Source: an uncultured Clostridia bacterium (lineage in GTDB: Bacteria; Bacillota; Clostridia; TANB77; CAG-508). Taken from it: DNA of 9,203 bases. Where the stretch lies: positions 1-9,203 of the forward strand of contig CAKPKZ010000060.1 in the NCBI GenBank assembly GCA_934167435.1. Direction: 5' to 3'. The position numbers were made by a program, and so were the translations under genes. Positions 1-7,585 of the stretch are shown here, piece by piece (the first letter of the stretch is position 1; every line of letters starts with the position of its first letter). The notes under the pieces were generated by a model. The model was not told the origin of the DNA, searched no databases, and saw nothing but the letters and a program-made list of their open reading frames with translations.

Positions 1-322
1 CTTTTATACTTTCTCCTATAATTTTATTTACATCTGCTATTATAATATTAAATTTCATTTCTGCGTCAAAATATTTTTTTGCATCATCTTCTTGTATTAA
101 TTTTGCATATAGCTCTTGTACCTTTTTCATTTTTTCTTCGTCAGCTTTTCCTGTTTGCATTGTAAGTATTTGAGCTTCATATCTTGCTAATTCAAACTCG
201 TCTATTTGTTTTTTCAAATCTGCTTTTAATGCTATTGCTTGTTTTGCCATTTTAAAATTAACATATTCTTCTGAATTTTTTATTTCAGCAGCTAATCTAT
301 TTGCTGTATCATAAACATTCAT
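1..322 (-). CDS. YlbF-family regulator, 3'-truncated by window edge
   Basis: About 107 codons are visible, starting MNVYDTANRLAAEIKNSEEY and still open at position 1, so the C-terminus lies outside the window. The start at 322 is chosen because a near-perfect Shine-Dalgarno (AAAGGAGGA) lies just upstream. The protein is highly charged and almost entirely helical, with no membrane segment. This fits the YlbF/YmcA family of small helical cytoplasmic proteins; in Bacillus subtilis YlbF, YmcA and YaaT form a complex affecting competence, sporulation and RNase Y activity. The family call rests on the N-terminal pattern (helical start, 'AxxIKxSEEYxxFKxAKxAI') and overall helix content. Whether it does the same job here is inference. 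It is the last visible gene of the minus-strand operon, 15 nt after the DUF3048 gene. Confidence 0.7.
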   Translation of the reverse strand, partial: MNVYDTANRLAAEIKNSEEYVNFKMAKQAIALKADLKKQIDEFELARYEAQILTMQTGKADEEKMKKVQELYAKLIQEDDAKKYFDAEMKFNIIIADVNKIIGESIK

Positions 323-337
323 TTATTCTTCCTCCTT

Positions 338-1381
338 TTATTGTATTGTTAAATTCGCATCTTTTGGACATATATTAACAAATGTATTTCCATCATTTAC
401 TTGTATTTCTTGTCCATTTAAGTCTTTATAAACTGTTTTTTCATCTCTTGCTTTTTTAGTACATTTTATTTTTATTGCTTTTCCATTTGTTATATAATAT
501 CCATCAAATGTACCAATATTATATAATCCTTGTCTACCTTTATTTTCACTATCTGTTAATGTATAGTTATCACACATTGTTATTATTATGTTCTTTGTAG
601 TAACTGCATCTCCTGTATCCCAGTCGGTTTGTGCTTTATTTCTTGCATATCTTTTATATACTTTATTTTCTTCGTCATATTTATATTTTACTGTTTGTAA
701 ATTAGAATGTGGTATTGTTACATCTACAGCATTTATTCCATCTTCTAAATTTACTTCTTCTGTTTTATAATTTAATACACTTTTATTATTTGATTTTGTT
801 CTATACTTTTTGTTTTCTGCAACTTCAAGTAATGCTTTTGTACTTGTTACAGCATTGTGTGGTGCAGATTTGTCTTTAACCCTCCAAAATGTTTTTGAAC
901 TTTCAACTATTCCATTTATATTGTTTATATTATATTTTTTTATGTCACTTTCTGCTTGTGGACTCCATCCAAAGTGTGCATATATTGCATCATTTTCCAT
1001 TGCATAGTCTAAAAAGTAATGTCTTGAACTACGTACAGGTCCTATTTTTGAAACATCTACTCCTTTAAATAATGCCATTAACCTTGTTTCTCCACCTTCT
1101 ACAATTATTTCGTATACCATATAAGCCTTATTTAATCCAGCTTGTGGCCATGCATCTGAATGGTTGTCTATCATTACAGCTATAGGTCTTTGGGTTCCTT
1201 GATAAATTTTAACTTGCTTTTCATCTATTCCTACTTTTAAAACATCATCTTCTTGCTCTGCAAATGTTTCTTCTTTACTTTCATTTTTTGAGCTTAATAT
1301 TTTATAGGCAAAAATACCACCAAATACTATAATAATAGCAATTAATATTCCTATTAATACTTTACCTTTGTTTTTTCCCAT
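338..1381 (-). CDS. DUF3048 domain-containing membrane-anchored protein (YerB-like)
   Basis: The protein has 347 aa. Residues 1-7 are basic and are followed by one hydrophobic segment (about residues 8-29), then a long hydrophilic part, so the bulk is predicted to lie outside the membrane. No lipobox cysteine follows the hydrophobic segment, so it looks like an uncleaved anchor rather than the lipoprotein signal of B. subtilis YerB. The N-terminal DUF3048 domain (about 65-200) contains RPIAVMIDNH, then YEIIVEGGETRLMALF and GPVRSSRHYF, all characteristic stretches; the C-terminal DUF3048 half follows (about 210-345). The molecular function of this family is not established. The start at 1381 is supported by AAGGAG embedded in the last codons of ybeY, only 2 nt from that stop, so translation is probably coupled to ybeY. 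Confidence 0.88.
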   Translation of the reverse strand: MGKNKGKVLIGILIAIIIVFGGIFAYKILSSKNESKEETFAEQEDDVLKVGIDEKQVKIYQGTQRPIAVMIDNHSDAWPQAGLNKAYMVYEIIVEGGETRLMALFKGVDVSKIGPVRSSRHYFLDYAMENDAIYAHFGWSPQAESDIKKYNINNINGIVESSKTFWRVKDKSAPHNAVTSTKALLEVAENKKYRTKSNNKSVLNYKTEEVNLEDGINAVDVTIPHSNLQTVKYKYDEENKVYKRYARNKAQTDWDTGDAVTTKNIIITMCDNYTLTDSENKGRQGLYNIGTFDGYYITNGKAIKIKCTKKARDEKTVYKDLNGQEIQVNDGNTFVNICPKDANLTIQ

Positions 1382-1383
1382 TT

Positions 1384-1857
1384 TTAACTCCTTGTTATAT
1401 TTAAAATATTTAATATTTTTTCTTCTTTAGGTCTCATCTTCTCTTTATCTTTCTCTTCTATATGGTCATATCCCATTAAATGATAAAATCCGTGTACTAT
1501 CATATAACTTAATTCACGTTCAAAACTATGCCCATATTCTTTAGCTTGATTTTCTACTTGCTCTATAGATATTATTATATCTCCTAAAACATCCTCATGC
1601 ATAAAGTCGTTTTCTTTTATTTTTCTGTCAAGCTCGTCCTTTTCAAACATAGGAAAAGATAATACATCTGTTGGCTTGTCTATATTTCTGTATGTTTTAT
1701 TAATTTGTCTTATCTCTTCTTTTGTTGTTAATGTTATTGTAATTAATAACTTGGATTTTTCTAAATTTTCTTCTTTAAAACATGTTTCTATTACTGGTTT
1801 TATAATTCCATCATATTTACTATTTTCTTCTATATTATTATATACTATTTCGTACAT
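1384..1857 (-). CDS. ybeY: Endoribonuclease YbeY (16S rRNA maturation/quality control)
   Basis: The protein has 157 aa, the normal family length. It carries the diagnostic zinc-binding motif HGFYHLMGYDH (residues 122-132; ligands H122, H126, H132) and the upstream conserved TDVLSFP (63-69). The family consists of cytoplasmic single-strand endoribonucleases needed for 16S rRNA 3'-end maturation and ribosome quality control. The motif usually reads HGxLHLLGYDH, so FYHLM is a mild variant that keeps all the metal ligands. The ATG overlaps the TAA of the upstream 398-aa gene by one base (TAATG), with AGGTGA upstream, so the two are translationally coupled. In B. subtilis ybeY lies downstream of yqfC-yqfD-phoH-yqfF, so the neighbourhood is partly conserved. 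Confidence 0.95.
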   Translation of the reverse strand: MYEIVYNNIEENSKYDGIIKPVIETCFKEENLEKSKLLITITLTTKEEIRQINKTYRNIDKPTDVLSFPMFEKDELDRKIKENDFMHEDVLGDIIISIEQVENQAKEYGHSFERELSYMIVHGFYHLMGYDHIEEKDKEKMRPKEEKILNILNITRS

Positions 1858-3053
1858 TATACTTTCACCTGATTTTTTGTATATTTTCCTTCTGATTTAT
1901 AGGAATTTTGTATTTGTTTCATAACGCCATAGTCTACTAGTTTTCTTTTATAATATTTTATAATTTTACTATAGTCTATTTTTGTGTTATGCAATTTTTT
2001 AATATCATCTTTTATAAACAATATTTGTTTTTGCTTTATGTATTCTCCAAAGTCCGCTTCTTTTAATGTTGAAATTTGTTTATATTTACTCCAGAATTTT
2101 TTATATTCATCTCTTTTGGCAGGGCTTTCCCAATATACCTTTGTTGATAATAATTTTATGTTGTAGTCTTCTATTAGGTTCATTAGCATTGTATAAGCTT
2201 TTTCTCTCTTTGCTGCAATTTTTGTATCTTGTACTAATACTCTTGCATCTTTTAATAATTTTTCATAACATTGCTCTGCAACAACTAATGGCAAACTATG
2301 TGTAAATAGCTTTCTACTAATTCCTAGTAGAATCATATTCTTTTCTATGTTATCTTTTGTATCTAGCTTACCTACTGTATATGTTTCATATTTTTCGTAC
2401 TCTGATACAATTTCTGAGTACTCTCCTTTGTTTTCTAACTTTAGTGGTAATATATTTTGTATGTACTCTTCTAATGTATAAAATATTTTTGTATATATCC
2501 ATTCTTTAGAAGAGTCATATACATTTGTTGAATCTGCTAATTTTATTGAGTAATTTTTTAATATTGATTTATATAATGTGTCCATTTTTGAAATATAAAA
2601 TTGATTATATTTTTGTATTACCTTTTCTTTTCCAGATACTTGAACACCTTCGTTGTCAAGTTCTAATAAGTATTTTTGTTTTCTGTATTTGTATTCCATA
2701 TACTCATTTTCTTTTAGACTTGTTACTTCGTAATATTTTGACAATGCATTCTTTTCAAATTCTGATGCTGTTTGATTTTTTACTTTTTTATAAATTGAAT
2801 CCATAACATATTTATCTAATGCTTCTAAATAAACTGTATATGATGCATCATATTTCTTTTCTAGTTCGTCTTTTTTATAATTATTGTCTGTGTTATAACT
2901 TTCAAATGCTTTTAATAAATTGTTTCTTTTTATTGAGATAAGTATTCCGTTAATTCCAACTTTTGTTGGTATTAACATTTTGGTTAATGTTTTTGTTATT
3001 TTGTTAAAAAACGTTGTGTTAGCTCCAGTTATTCTTAAACTTTTCTCTTCCAT
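1857..3053 (-). CDS. Uncharacterised 398-aa helical protein between yqfD and ybeY
   Basis: I do not recognise this family. The frame is open from a TTG at 3071, but the ATG at 3053 is the likelier start: AAGGAAG sits 7 nt before it, immediately after the yqfD stop. The 398-aa product begins MEEKSLRITGANTTFFNK and is basic, Lys/Tyr-rich and predicted to be almost entirely helical. It has heptad-like stretches, no signal peptide, no convincing membrane segment and very few cysteines. The N-terminal 45 residues (FFNKITKTLTKMLIPTKVGI onward) are the least polar part and could be an amphipathic membrane- or protein-binding helix. It lies 14 nt after yqfD and overlaps ybeY by 1 nt, so it is co-transcribed with a sporulation pair and an rRNA-processing enzyme. 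It occupies the place of phoH in the B. subtilis order but shows no P-loop (GxxGxGKT) and is not PhoH. Confidence 0.85.
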   Translation of the reverse strand: MEEKSLRITGANTTFFNKITKTLTKMLIPTKVGINGILISIKRNNLLKAFESYNTDNNYKKDELEKKYDASYTVYLEALDKYVMDSIYKKVKNQTASEFEKNALSKYYEVTSLKENEYMEYKYRKQKYLLELDNEGVQVSGKEKVIQKYNQFYISKMDTLYKSILKNYSIKLADSTNVYDSSKEWIYTKIFYTLEEYIQNILPLKLENKGEYSEIVSEYEKYETYTVGKLDTKDNIEKNMILLGISRKLFTHSLPLVVAEQCYEKLLKDARVLVQDTKIAAKREKAYTMLMNLIEDYNIKLLSTKVYWESPAKRDEYKKFWSKYKQISTLKEADFGEYIKQKQILFIKDDIKKLHNTKIDYSKIIKYYKRKLVDYGVMKQIQNSYKSEGKYTKNQVKV

Positions 3054-3067
3054 TAAAATTCTTCCTT

Positions 3068-4252
3068 TCAAAATATTATTTTTTCCTTTGTCCCTATGTC
3101 TTCAATAACTTCATATGTAACATAAACTTTAATATTTTCTTCATTTTCATATACGTTTATATTTTTATTTACTATATTTTCTTTATTATCAATCTCGTTT
3201 TGTAGTTCTTCTTCTAATTGTGCTACTCCTATGTTTTTTGCTTCTTCTATTGTATATGTTTTTTTTATGTTTTCTTGTTCTTTATTTGTTGTTTTTATTA
3301 TAGATATTGGCAAATAAAAGTCTGAAAACATTTTAAACTTTTTTTCTTCGTTTATTGTATCATAAATTTCAAATTTTGAAACCCTTTTATTAAAATTTAT
3401 TTCAAAATTATTAATTTTTATTGCATATTTATTTTCAACATTTCCTGTTTCTTTTTTTTCGTCCTGCTTTAAATTTATGGTTTTATTTTTTGTATACCAC
3501 ACTTTTGCTTGTATTTCTCCTTTACTATGCACATATCTAATTCCTGTATATTTTCCTTCCATCCATCCTGCAATTAGTGTTGTTCCAACATTTACTGTAT
3601 CTCCAACTTTTACTTGTGCAGTTCCATTTTGAGCGCTTATTTTTGTTATAATTCCTACCTTGTCTGAAACAATGCTACAGTATTCATTTTCATCTATAAT
3701 TTCTGGCTTTTTATCAGATTTTACTATTTTTACTATTGCGTTTGTTCCTTTTAATTCAATTCCCATCCATGCTATATCTTGTCTTTTTAGTCTAATGTTA
3801 TTTATTATTTCCTTTGTATTTACTTTACTTTTTAGCATACCTGTTTTTAGTCCACATTCTTGTAAATTTTGAGTTAATCCTATTATTTCATTTCCACTTT
3901 CTTCTCTAATTTCTATATTCCATATAAAATTCGAACTTATAGCTATTAATACTATTAACATTATTAATAATGCTGCAAACAACTTTCTTTTTTTATATCT
4001 ATGCATTACAAATGGCAAGCCTTTTTTCTTTAATATTTTTATTTTACATTTTGTTTTCTTTGCTGCATCTACCATATACTTAAAATCTTTAGTTCTTACA
4101 TTTAAATATAAATTTACATTTTTATCTCTTTTTAAATTCCATATTACTATTTTACTATTTGTACAAATGTTTATAAATCTTTCTATGTAATACCCTTCTA
4201 CTTTAACCTTTACATAACCAATTATATAACTTAATATTACTTTGATTATCAT
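3068..4252 (-). CDS. yqfD: Sporulation protein YqfD
   Basis: The 394-aa protein has the usual YqfD length and layout. A cytoplasmic N-terminal region (1-90) ends in a very basic stretch, followed by a single transmembrane helix (about 91-111, LFAALLIMLIVLIAISSNFI) and a large domain beyond it. That domain holds conserved YqfD-type segments including RxDIAWMGIELKGTNAIVKI (about 157-176) and the strand-rich DKVGIITKISAQNGTAQVKVG part (about 197-217). YqfD is a sigma-E-dependent membrane protein of the mother cell in B. subtilis, and homologues are required for sporulation in several spore formers; its biochemical role is not known. The start at 4252 has AGGAG 7 nt upstream. It follows yqfC by 14 nt, the conserved pairing, which strengthens both calls. 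Confidence 0.93.
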   Translation of the reverse strand: MIIKVILSYIIGYVKVKVEGYYIERFINICTNSKIVIWNLKRDKNVNLYLNVRTKDFKYMVDAAKKTKCKIKILKKKGLPFVMHRYKKRKLFAALLIMLIVLIAISSNFIWNIEIREESGNEIIGLTQNLQECGLKTGMLKSKVNTKEIINNIRLKRQDIAWMGIELKGTNAIVKIVKSDKKPEIIDENEYCSIVSDKVGIITKISAQNGTAQVKVGDTVNVGTTLIAGWMEGKYTGIRYVHSKGEIQAKVWYTKNKTINLKQDEKKETGNVENKYAIKINNFEINFNKRVSKFEIYDTINEEKKFKMFSDFYLPISIIKTTNKEQENIKKTYTIEEAKNIGVAQLEEELQNEIDNKENIVNKNINVYENEENIKVYVTYEVIEDIGTKEKIIF

Positions 4253-4266
4253 AATTAACTCCTTTT

Positions 4267-4545
4267 TTATTCTATTGTTCTTTCTAAGTCTATACTTTCA
4301 ACTTTCCCTGTTACTCGTATATCATCATTTGTCATTGTTTCTAAGTTTAAGTTATACCCATTAATATTTATTATTCCTAAATATGTATTTATTCTAACTA
4401 AAAATTCTTCATATTCTAGTATTCCTTTATAATTTTCTATAAGTATTTCTTCAAATCCATTTATTGTTACTTTTGGGTTATTTGTATAGATTTCTTGTGG
4501 CATTTCAAGAAATCTATCTAATCTTCTTATATTCTTCTTTTTCAT
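4267..4545 (-). CDS. yqfC: Sporulation protein YqfC (YabP/YqfC family)
   Basis: The protein has 92 aa, beginning MKKKNIRRLDRFLEMPQEIY. A longer reading from a TTG at 4566 would overlap the end of the deacetylase fragment, but AGGAGAGAGG lies directly before the ATG at 4545, which decides the start. Family signatures are the short basic N-terminus, then PKVTINGFEEILIENYKGIL, EYEEFLVRI and the C-terminal strand run ITGYxL/IRVTGKVESI-like segment. This small protein family (YabP/YqfC) is expressed during sporulation and is commonly encoded directly before yqfD. It lies 10 nt after the stop of the interrupted deacetylase, so in the uninterrupted state it is probably co-transcribed with that gene. 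The insertion upstream may therefore affect its expression, unless it has its own sigma-E promoter, which I could not identify with confidence. Confidence 0.9.
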   Translation of the reverse strand: MKKKNIRRLDRFLEMPQEIYTNNPKVTINGFEEILIENYKGILEYEEFLVRINTYLGIININGYNLNLETMTNDDIRVTGKVESIDLERTIE

Positions 4546-4555
4546 AACCTCTCTC

Positions 4556-4948
4556 CTATTTTTCAAATTGATCTAAACTTTTAAATTCATATCCCATATT
4601 TTTAATTTCTTTTATAATGCTATCTAATATTTCTGTATTAGTTTTGGAATTTGCATGTAATAGCATTATTTCCCCATTATGCACATTTTCTAATACCTTT
4701 TTCTTAGAATCTTCTAGTTGTGGTTGAGATTTTTCGTCCCAATCTTTATATGCAAAAGACCACATTACTGTTTTGTATCCTAATGAGCTTGTTATATTTA
4801 ATGTTTTTTCACTAAATTCTCCCATAGGCGGTCTTATAAACTTCATTTCATATCCAAATTTTTCATTTACTGTTTGATGCAATTCCATTATTTCACTTTT
4901 TACTTTTTCTTCTGTTAATGATGGCATACTTTTATGGTTAACAGTATG
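4556..4948 (-). pseudogene. 3' part of PdaA-like polysaccharide deacetylase, interrupted by the element
   Basis: Read from the junction, this fragment supplies T-VNHKSMPSL and the rest of a NodB-type deacetylase. It has motif 3 (RPPMGEFSE), motif 4 (YKTVMWSFAYKDW) and motif 5 (GEIMLLH), ending GYEFKSLDQFEK. The pattern RPPxGxFSExTL...W.FAxxDW...LLHxxSxxN matches the PdaA (delta-lactam-biosynthetic de-N-acetylase) subgroup, which deacetylates muramic acid for spore-cortex delta-lactam formation. An ATG at 4927 has no ribosome binding site before it and lies after motif 2, so this is not an independent gene. The frame runs upstream into element DNA and meets a TAA at about 4975. It belongs with the 5' part at 9104-9203; joined at the shared 5 bp, the two are in frame. 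Followed by yqfC after 10 nt. Confidence 0.9.
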
Positions 4949-4969
4949 GTTGCCTAAACTTCTAATGTC
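4944..4969. other. Element end next to recombinase (attR/attL half-site)
   Basis: GTATG (4944-4948) is the crossover core shared with 9141-9145. Outside it (below 4944) lies the deacetylase coding sequence. Inside it, after GTTG, comes the arm CCTAAACTTCTAATGTC (4953-4969), whose reverse complement matches the arm at the other end in 12 of 17 positions. The recombinase stop is 66 nt further in, the usual close spacing of a serine integrase and its attachment site. Confidence 0.8.
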
Positions 4970-5034
4970 TTTTTACAAAATCTACTTAAATTTTATGAAT
5001 TTAACTTTAGAAATAACTTATTATTTAGTTTTTG

Positions 5035-6640
5035 TCAGATTTTAAATAAAAATTTAATCCCTATATTTTTATCTTTATCAAATTCTATTTTTTCAATTAG
5101 TTGTTCTAACATAATTTTATTTGGTTTTTCTAATTTTAAGAACTCGTCTGCAATACTTTTTATTTTTTCAAAATCTATTTTAGGAATTCTCTCACTATTT
5201 TGATTTAACATACTTTCAATTTGTTTTATTTCCTTTAAAATTTTATCTCTTTGTTTTTGCATTTTTTCGTAAATAATTTTAAAATCTTCTACTTGTATAA
5301 TTTTATTTATTTTATCTTGATAAATTTCTTCAATGTTTTGTTCATTTATTTTTAACTCTTGTTTTAATTTTTTTAAATTTTCTTTTAATAAATTTTCTTT
5401 AGACTTTGCTTGCTTGCTGGCTTGCTCATATATTTGTTTTAATTCTTCTTTAGATAAATTTATTTTTGCAATTTCTTTTTTTAGCTGTTTTGTTACCTCC
5501 TCTTGTAGCAAATTCGCTGATATTTGTTTGCAATCACAAAGACCACTATAATTATTTCTTTTTGAACAAATAAAATATTCTGCTCTCCATATAGTTCCAT
5601 TTTTTCTTTTCTCTTCTCTGCATCTTAAAGTTGCTTTATTTCCACATTCCCCACAATATACTAATCCTTTTAGCTCATGGTCATATTTTCTATCTCGTAC
5701 TTTTGTGTATCCATTTAATTTATCTTGCGCCTTATTCCAAGTTTCAATGTCTATAATTGGTTCGTGCATATTTTCTAAAATAATATGTTCTTCCTTTTTG
5801 GTACATCTTACTTTTGCAATTTTATGACTTACCTTTTGAAATTTCCTTCCAACAACATTTCCGAATATAAACTTCATTTCTTAAAATTTTTCCAATTTGA
5901 GCTCTAAGCCACAAATATTTTCCGTTTGGATTTACACTTTTTTTCTTCATATATGTTGGAATTTTTAAGTAAATAGCTGGTGGCAAAATCTCTCTTCTAT
6001 TTAGTTCATCTGCAATTTTTATTGTAGACATTCCTTTATTTACATACATATTAAATATCTCTTTTACAATTTGTGCACTGTATTCATCTGGTACAAGATG
6101 ATTTTTAATTTCCGTATCTTTTTTATAGCCATAAGGTGGAATTCCTGCTTGATATTCTCCTTTTTCTATTTTTCTTTGTTTTACACTTTTTATTTTATTA
6201 GAAATATCTTGTGCATAGTAATCATTAAAACTTAGCTTAAATGTTAAAAACTGCAGACCATCTGGCTTAAGAGTATCTACATTATCACCTATTGCAATAT
6301 ACCTAATTGTTTTTGCCGGTAAATATCTTTCTAAATAATAACCTGTATCTATATGATCTCTTCCAAAACGCGATAAATCCTTTGTTATAATGCAATCTAT
6401 TTTTCCATCCTCTATATCTTGTAACATTTTTTGAAAACCAGGTCTATTAAAATTAGTTCCAGTAAAACCATCATCAACATATTCTCCTACTTCAAATAAT
6501 TCCTCATGTCCTAAAATGTAGTTATCAATTATGTCTCTCTGATTTTCAACGCTTTCGCTTTCTCTATCATCTCCATCATCACGAGAAAGTCTAATATATT
6601 TTGCAACTCTAACACTTCTATAACTATTTACTCTATTCAT
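5035..6640 (-). pseudogene. Large serine recombinase (site-specific integrase), frameshifted by one base
   Basis: If one base near 5863 is removed, this reads as a 534-aa large serine recombinase of normal size. The N-terminal resolvase domain starts VAKYIRLSRDD with catalytic Ser19, then DDGFTGTNFNRPGF and DCIITKDLSRFGRD, the conserved Arg-bearing motifs. The 'recombinase' domain follows (IPPYGY, about 195 onward). The zinc ribbon (CGECG at about 329-333, then C358 and C368/C370) and a long coiled coil (about 375-480) lie after the frameshift. The break comes after NEVYI: ATT-C-GGA instead of ATT-GGA; the upstream frame then adds 13 wrong residues and stops at 5822, while the other frame continues GNVVGRKFQ. 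There is no homopolymer there, so programmed slippage is unlikely. A sequencing error or a genuine inactivating mutation are the options. The start at 6640 has AAAGGAGAG upstream. Confidence 0.93.
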
Positions 6641-6664
6641 AATTCACTCTCCTTTATTGAGAGC

Positions 6665-6735
6665 AAATAGCCTATTTATAGCTTATACTTATTGTAATTT
6701 GTATTTTTTAATTTGTTAGCGTAAAATAGGCTTTT
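6665..6735. repeat. AAATAGCCTATTT palindrome and inverted partner before the recombinase
   Basis: AAATAGCCTATTT at 6665-6677 is a perfect palindrome around a central C. AAATAGGCT at 6725-6733 (overlapping the end of the 45-aa ORF) is the inverse of AGCCTATTT, so the mRNA between the 45-aa ORF and the recombinase start could fold. A further copy, AATAGGCTATT, lies at 9081-9091 with similar flanks in inverted orientation. Possible operator or recombinase-related sites, or chance in AT-rich DNA. Confidence 0.35.
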
Positions 6736-6853
6736 TATTTTCATTTATATTTATATAATTTATGTACTGCTCTTTTAATAATTTTATAAGTATTTGTTTC
6801 AAATCTTCCTTTCCATATTCAATGCTAACATTTATTATTTGTTCGTTTTTCAT
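6716..6853 (-). CDS. Small 45-aa protein upstream of the recombinase
   Basis: An ATG at 6853, preceded by AAGGAGAG at good spacing, opens a 45-codon frame: MKNEQIINVSIEYGKEDLKQ followed by ILIKLLKEQYINYININENK, ending KPILR. A short strand (IINVSIEYG) and one amphipathic helix (EDLKQILIKLLKEQYI) are predicted by eye. The stop is 75 nt before the recombinase start and both are in the same direction, so they probably share a transcript. I do not recognise the family. Short conserved ORFs directly before serine recombinases are common in Clostridia elements, and directionality factors of serine integrases are often small (SprB of SPbeta is about 58 aa), so an accessory or excision-factor role is possible. 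That is inference from position and size only. Confidence 0.65.
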   Translation of the reverse strand: MKNEQIINVSIEYGKEDLKQILIKLLKEQYINYININENKKPILR

Positions 6854-7064
6854 AACTAGTCTCTCCTTGGTCTTTTTCTAAATTCTATGAGTTTAAAAAT
6901 TTTTTTATGCAAAACCTGCATTATCTAATTCTTTTGATATTTTAGGACTCACTTAGAACCATCCTTCCATTTGAACATTCCTGTAAAATGGTAAAAGCAA
7001 TTATTCTTTATATAAATATTTTTATTGTTTAATAATTTTTATAGCGTTTTATTCATATTTTATT
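6854..7064. other. Gap between 45-aa ORF and terminator, possible gene remnant
   Basis: No intact gene is visible. On the minus strand, 6978-6905 reads MFKWKDGSK then a stop. One frame over it reads VSPKISKELDNAGFA and then a stop, together resembling the end of a protein with a small indel. It may be a decayed coding tail, but I cannot assign it. The rest, in particular 6990-7060, is almost pure A/T and may hold the promoter for the 45-aa ORF and recombinase; no hexamer pair stands out. Confidence 0.3.
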
Positions 7065-7102
7065 CAATCAAAAAGAGAGCCTTTTAGCTCTCCTTTTGAT
7101 TG
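7065..7102 (-). terminator. Rho-independent terminator after the 120-aa gene
   Basis: Arms CAATCAAAAAGAGAGC (7065-7080) and GCTCTCCTTTTGATTG (7087-7102) pair over 16 bp with one A-C mismatch around the loop CTTTTA. On the minus strand the GAGAGC/GCTCTC core is followed by TTTTTGATT, a usable U-tract, 44 nt after the stop of the 120-aa gene. It is nearly symmetric, so it may also work on the plus strand. Confidence 0.85.
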
Positions 7103-7145
7103 AAATTTTTAGTTTTTAATCAACTTATTTTCTCTTAGTCTCCTA

Positions 7146-7508
7146 TTACTTTTCCCAATAATTATCTAATGTCCTATTAGCACATGTTCTGCATGCTTCA
7201 ATTAATACTAATTTATGTCGTTGTACTAATCTGTCCTCAATAGCAGTATTAATTATGCTATCAAATTTTTCTTTATCTTTACAAAACATAACATAAAGCA
7301 CATAATCTAATACTTGATGAAAAGATCTAGGCTCACGATTGTCAAAAAATTGTTTTGGACCATTACATTCAAATAGCCCAACTGGCGCATAGTACCATAT
7401 TCCACATTTTCTACGATATCCACATTTTAAAACTTTTCCCTCTTTAACCTGGCATCTTACAGCATACCGATCATCTTTATATTCAAAAATCTGGACATTT
7501 TTTTTCAT
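7146..7508 (-). CDS. Uncharacterised Cys-rich 120-aa protein
   Basis: The product has 120 aa, beginning MKKNVQIFEYKDDRYAVRCQ. The frame is open from a TTG at 7523, but that stretch (TTGGGAGGAACACAT) is the ribosome binding site of the ATG at 7508. The N-terminal half is strand-like with cysteines in KCGYRRKCGIWYYAPVGLFE; the C-terminal half is helical and ends with a C-x-x-C (ACRTCANRTLDNYWEK). There are seven cysteines, unusually many for this window, suggesting a metal-binding or redox-sensitive fold, but no named zinc-finger pattern fits. No signal peptide or membrane segment. I do not recognise the family. Its codons are less AT-biased than those of the host genes, consistent with a foreign origin. 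It is divergent from the 62-aa gene across a palindrome-rich intergenic region and is closed off by the terminator at 7065-7102. Confidence 0.75.
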   Translation of the reverse strand: MKKNVQIFEYKDDRYAVRCQVKEGKVLKCGYRRKCGIWYYAPVGLFECNGPKQFFDNREPRSFHQVLDYVLYVMFCKDKEKFDSIINTAIEDRLVQRHKLVLIEACRTCANRTLDNYWEK

Positions 7509-7545
7509 ATGTGTTCCTCCCAATAAATTATTATTTTAGAGCATT

Positions 7546-7573
7546 AATTAGAATTCTGACCTTTATTCTAATT
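7546..7573. repeat. 9-bp inverted repeat in the leader of the 120-aa gene
   Basis: AATTAGAAT (7546-7554) and ATTCTAATT (7565-7573) are perfect inverse copies with a 10-nt loop, 38-65 nt upstream of the 120-aa start. This is either an mRNA hairpin in the leader or an operator. Confidence 0.4.
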
Positions 7574-7585
7574 TTCTTAACATAA

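Noticed and set aside
588..1007. Plus-strand open frames over the DUF3048 gene, and similar plus-strand frames over ybeY, the 398-aa gene, yqfD, the recombinase and the kinase
   Set aside because: They have no ribosome binding sites, their Phe/Leu/Ser-rich composition is typical of the complement of Lys/Glu-rich genes, and they overlap well-supported genes entirely.
4556..4927. Stand-alone short deacetylase starting at the ATG at 4927
   Set aside because: It lacks motifs 1 and 2 and has no ribosome binding site; the 5' half of the same gene is found at 9104-9203.
4985..5034. Possible terminator after the recombinase
   Set aside because: The only stem visible (AAATAA with TTATTT) is short and wholly A/T, so it is too weak to call.
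5035..5877. C-terminal recombinase frame as a separate gene starting MKFIFGNVV
   Set aside because: No ribosome binding site precedes the ATG, it overlaps the end of the upstream frame, and its sequence continues the same recombinase fold directly. It is one gene with a one-base shift.
6905..6978. Short frames MFKWKDGSK and VSPKISKELDNAGFA as a real small gene
   Set aside because: They are in different frames with a stop between them and lack a properly spaced ribosome binding site. Kept only as a possible remnant in the gap description.
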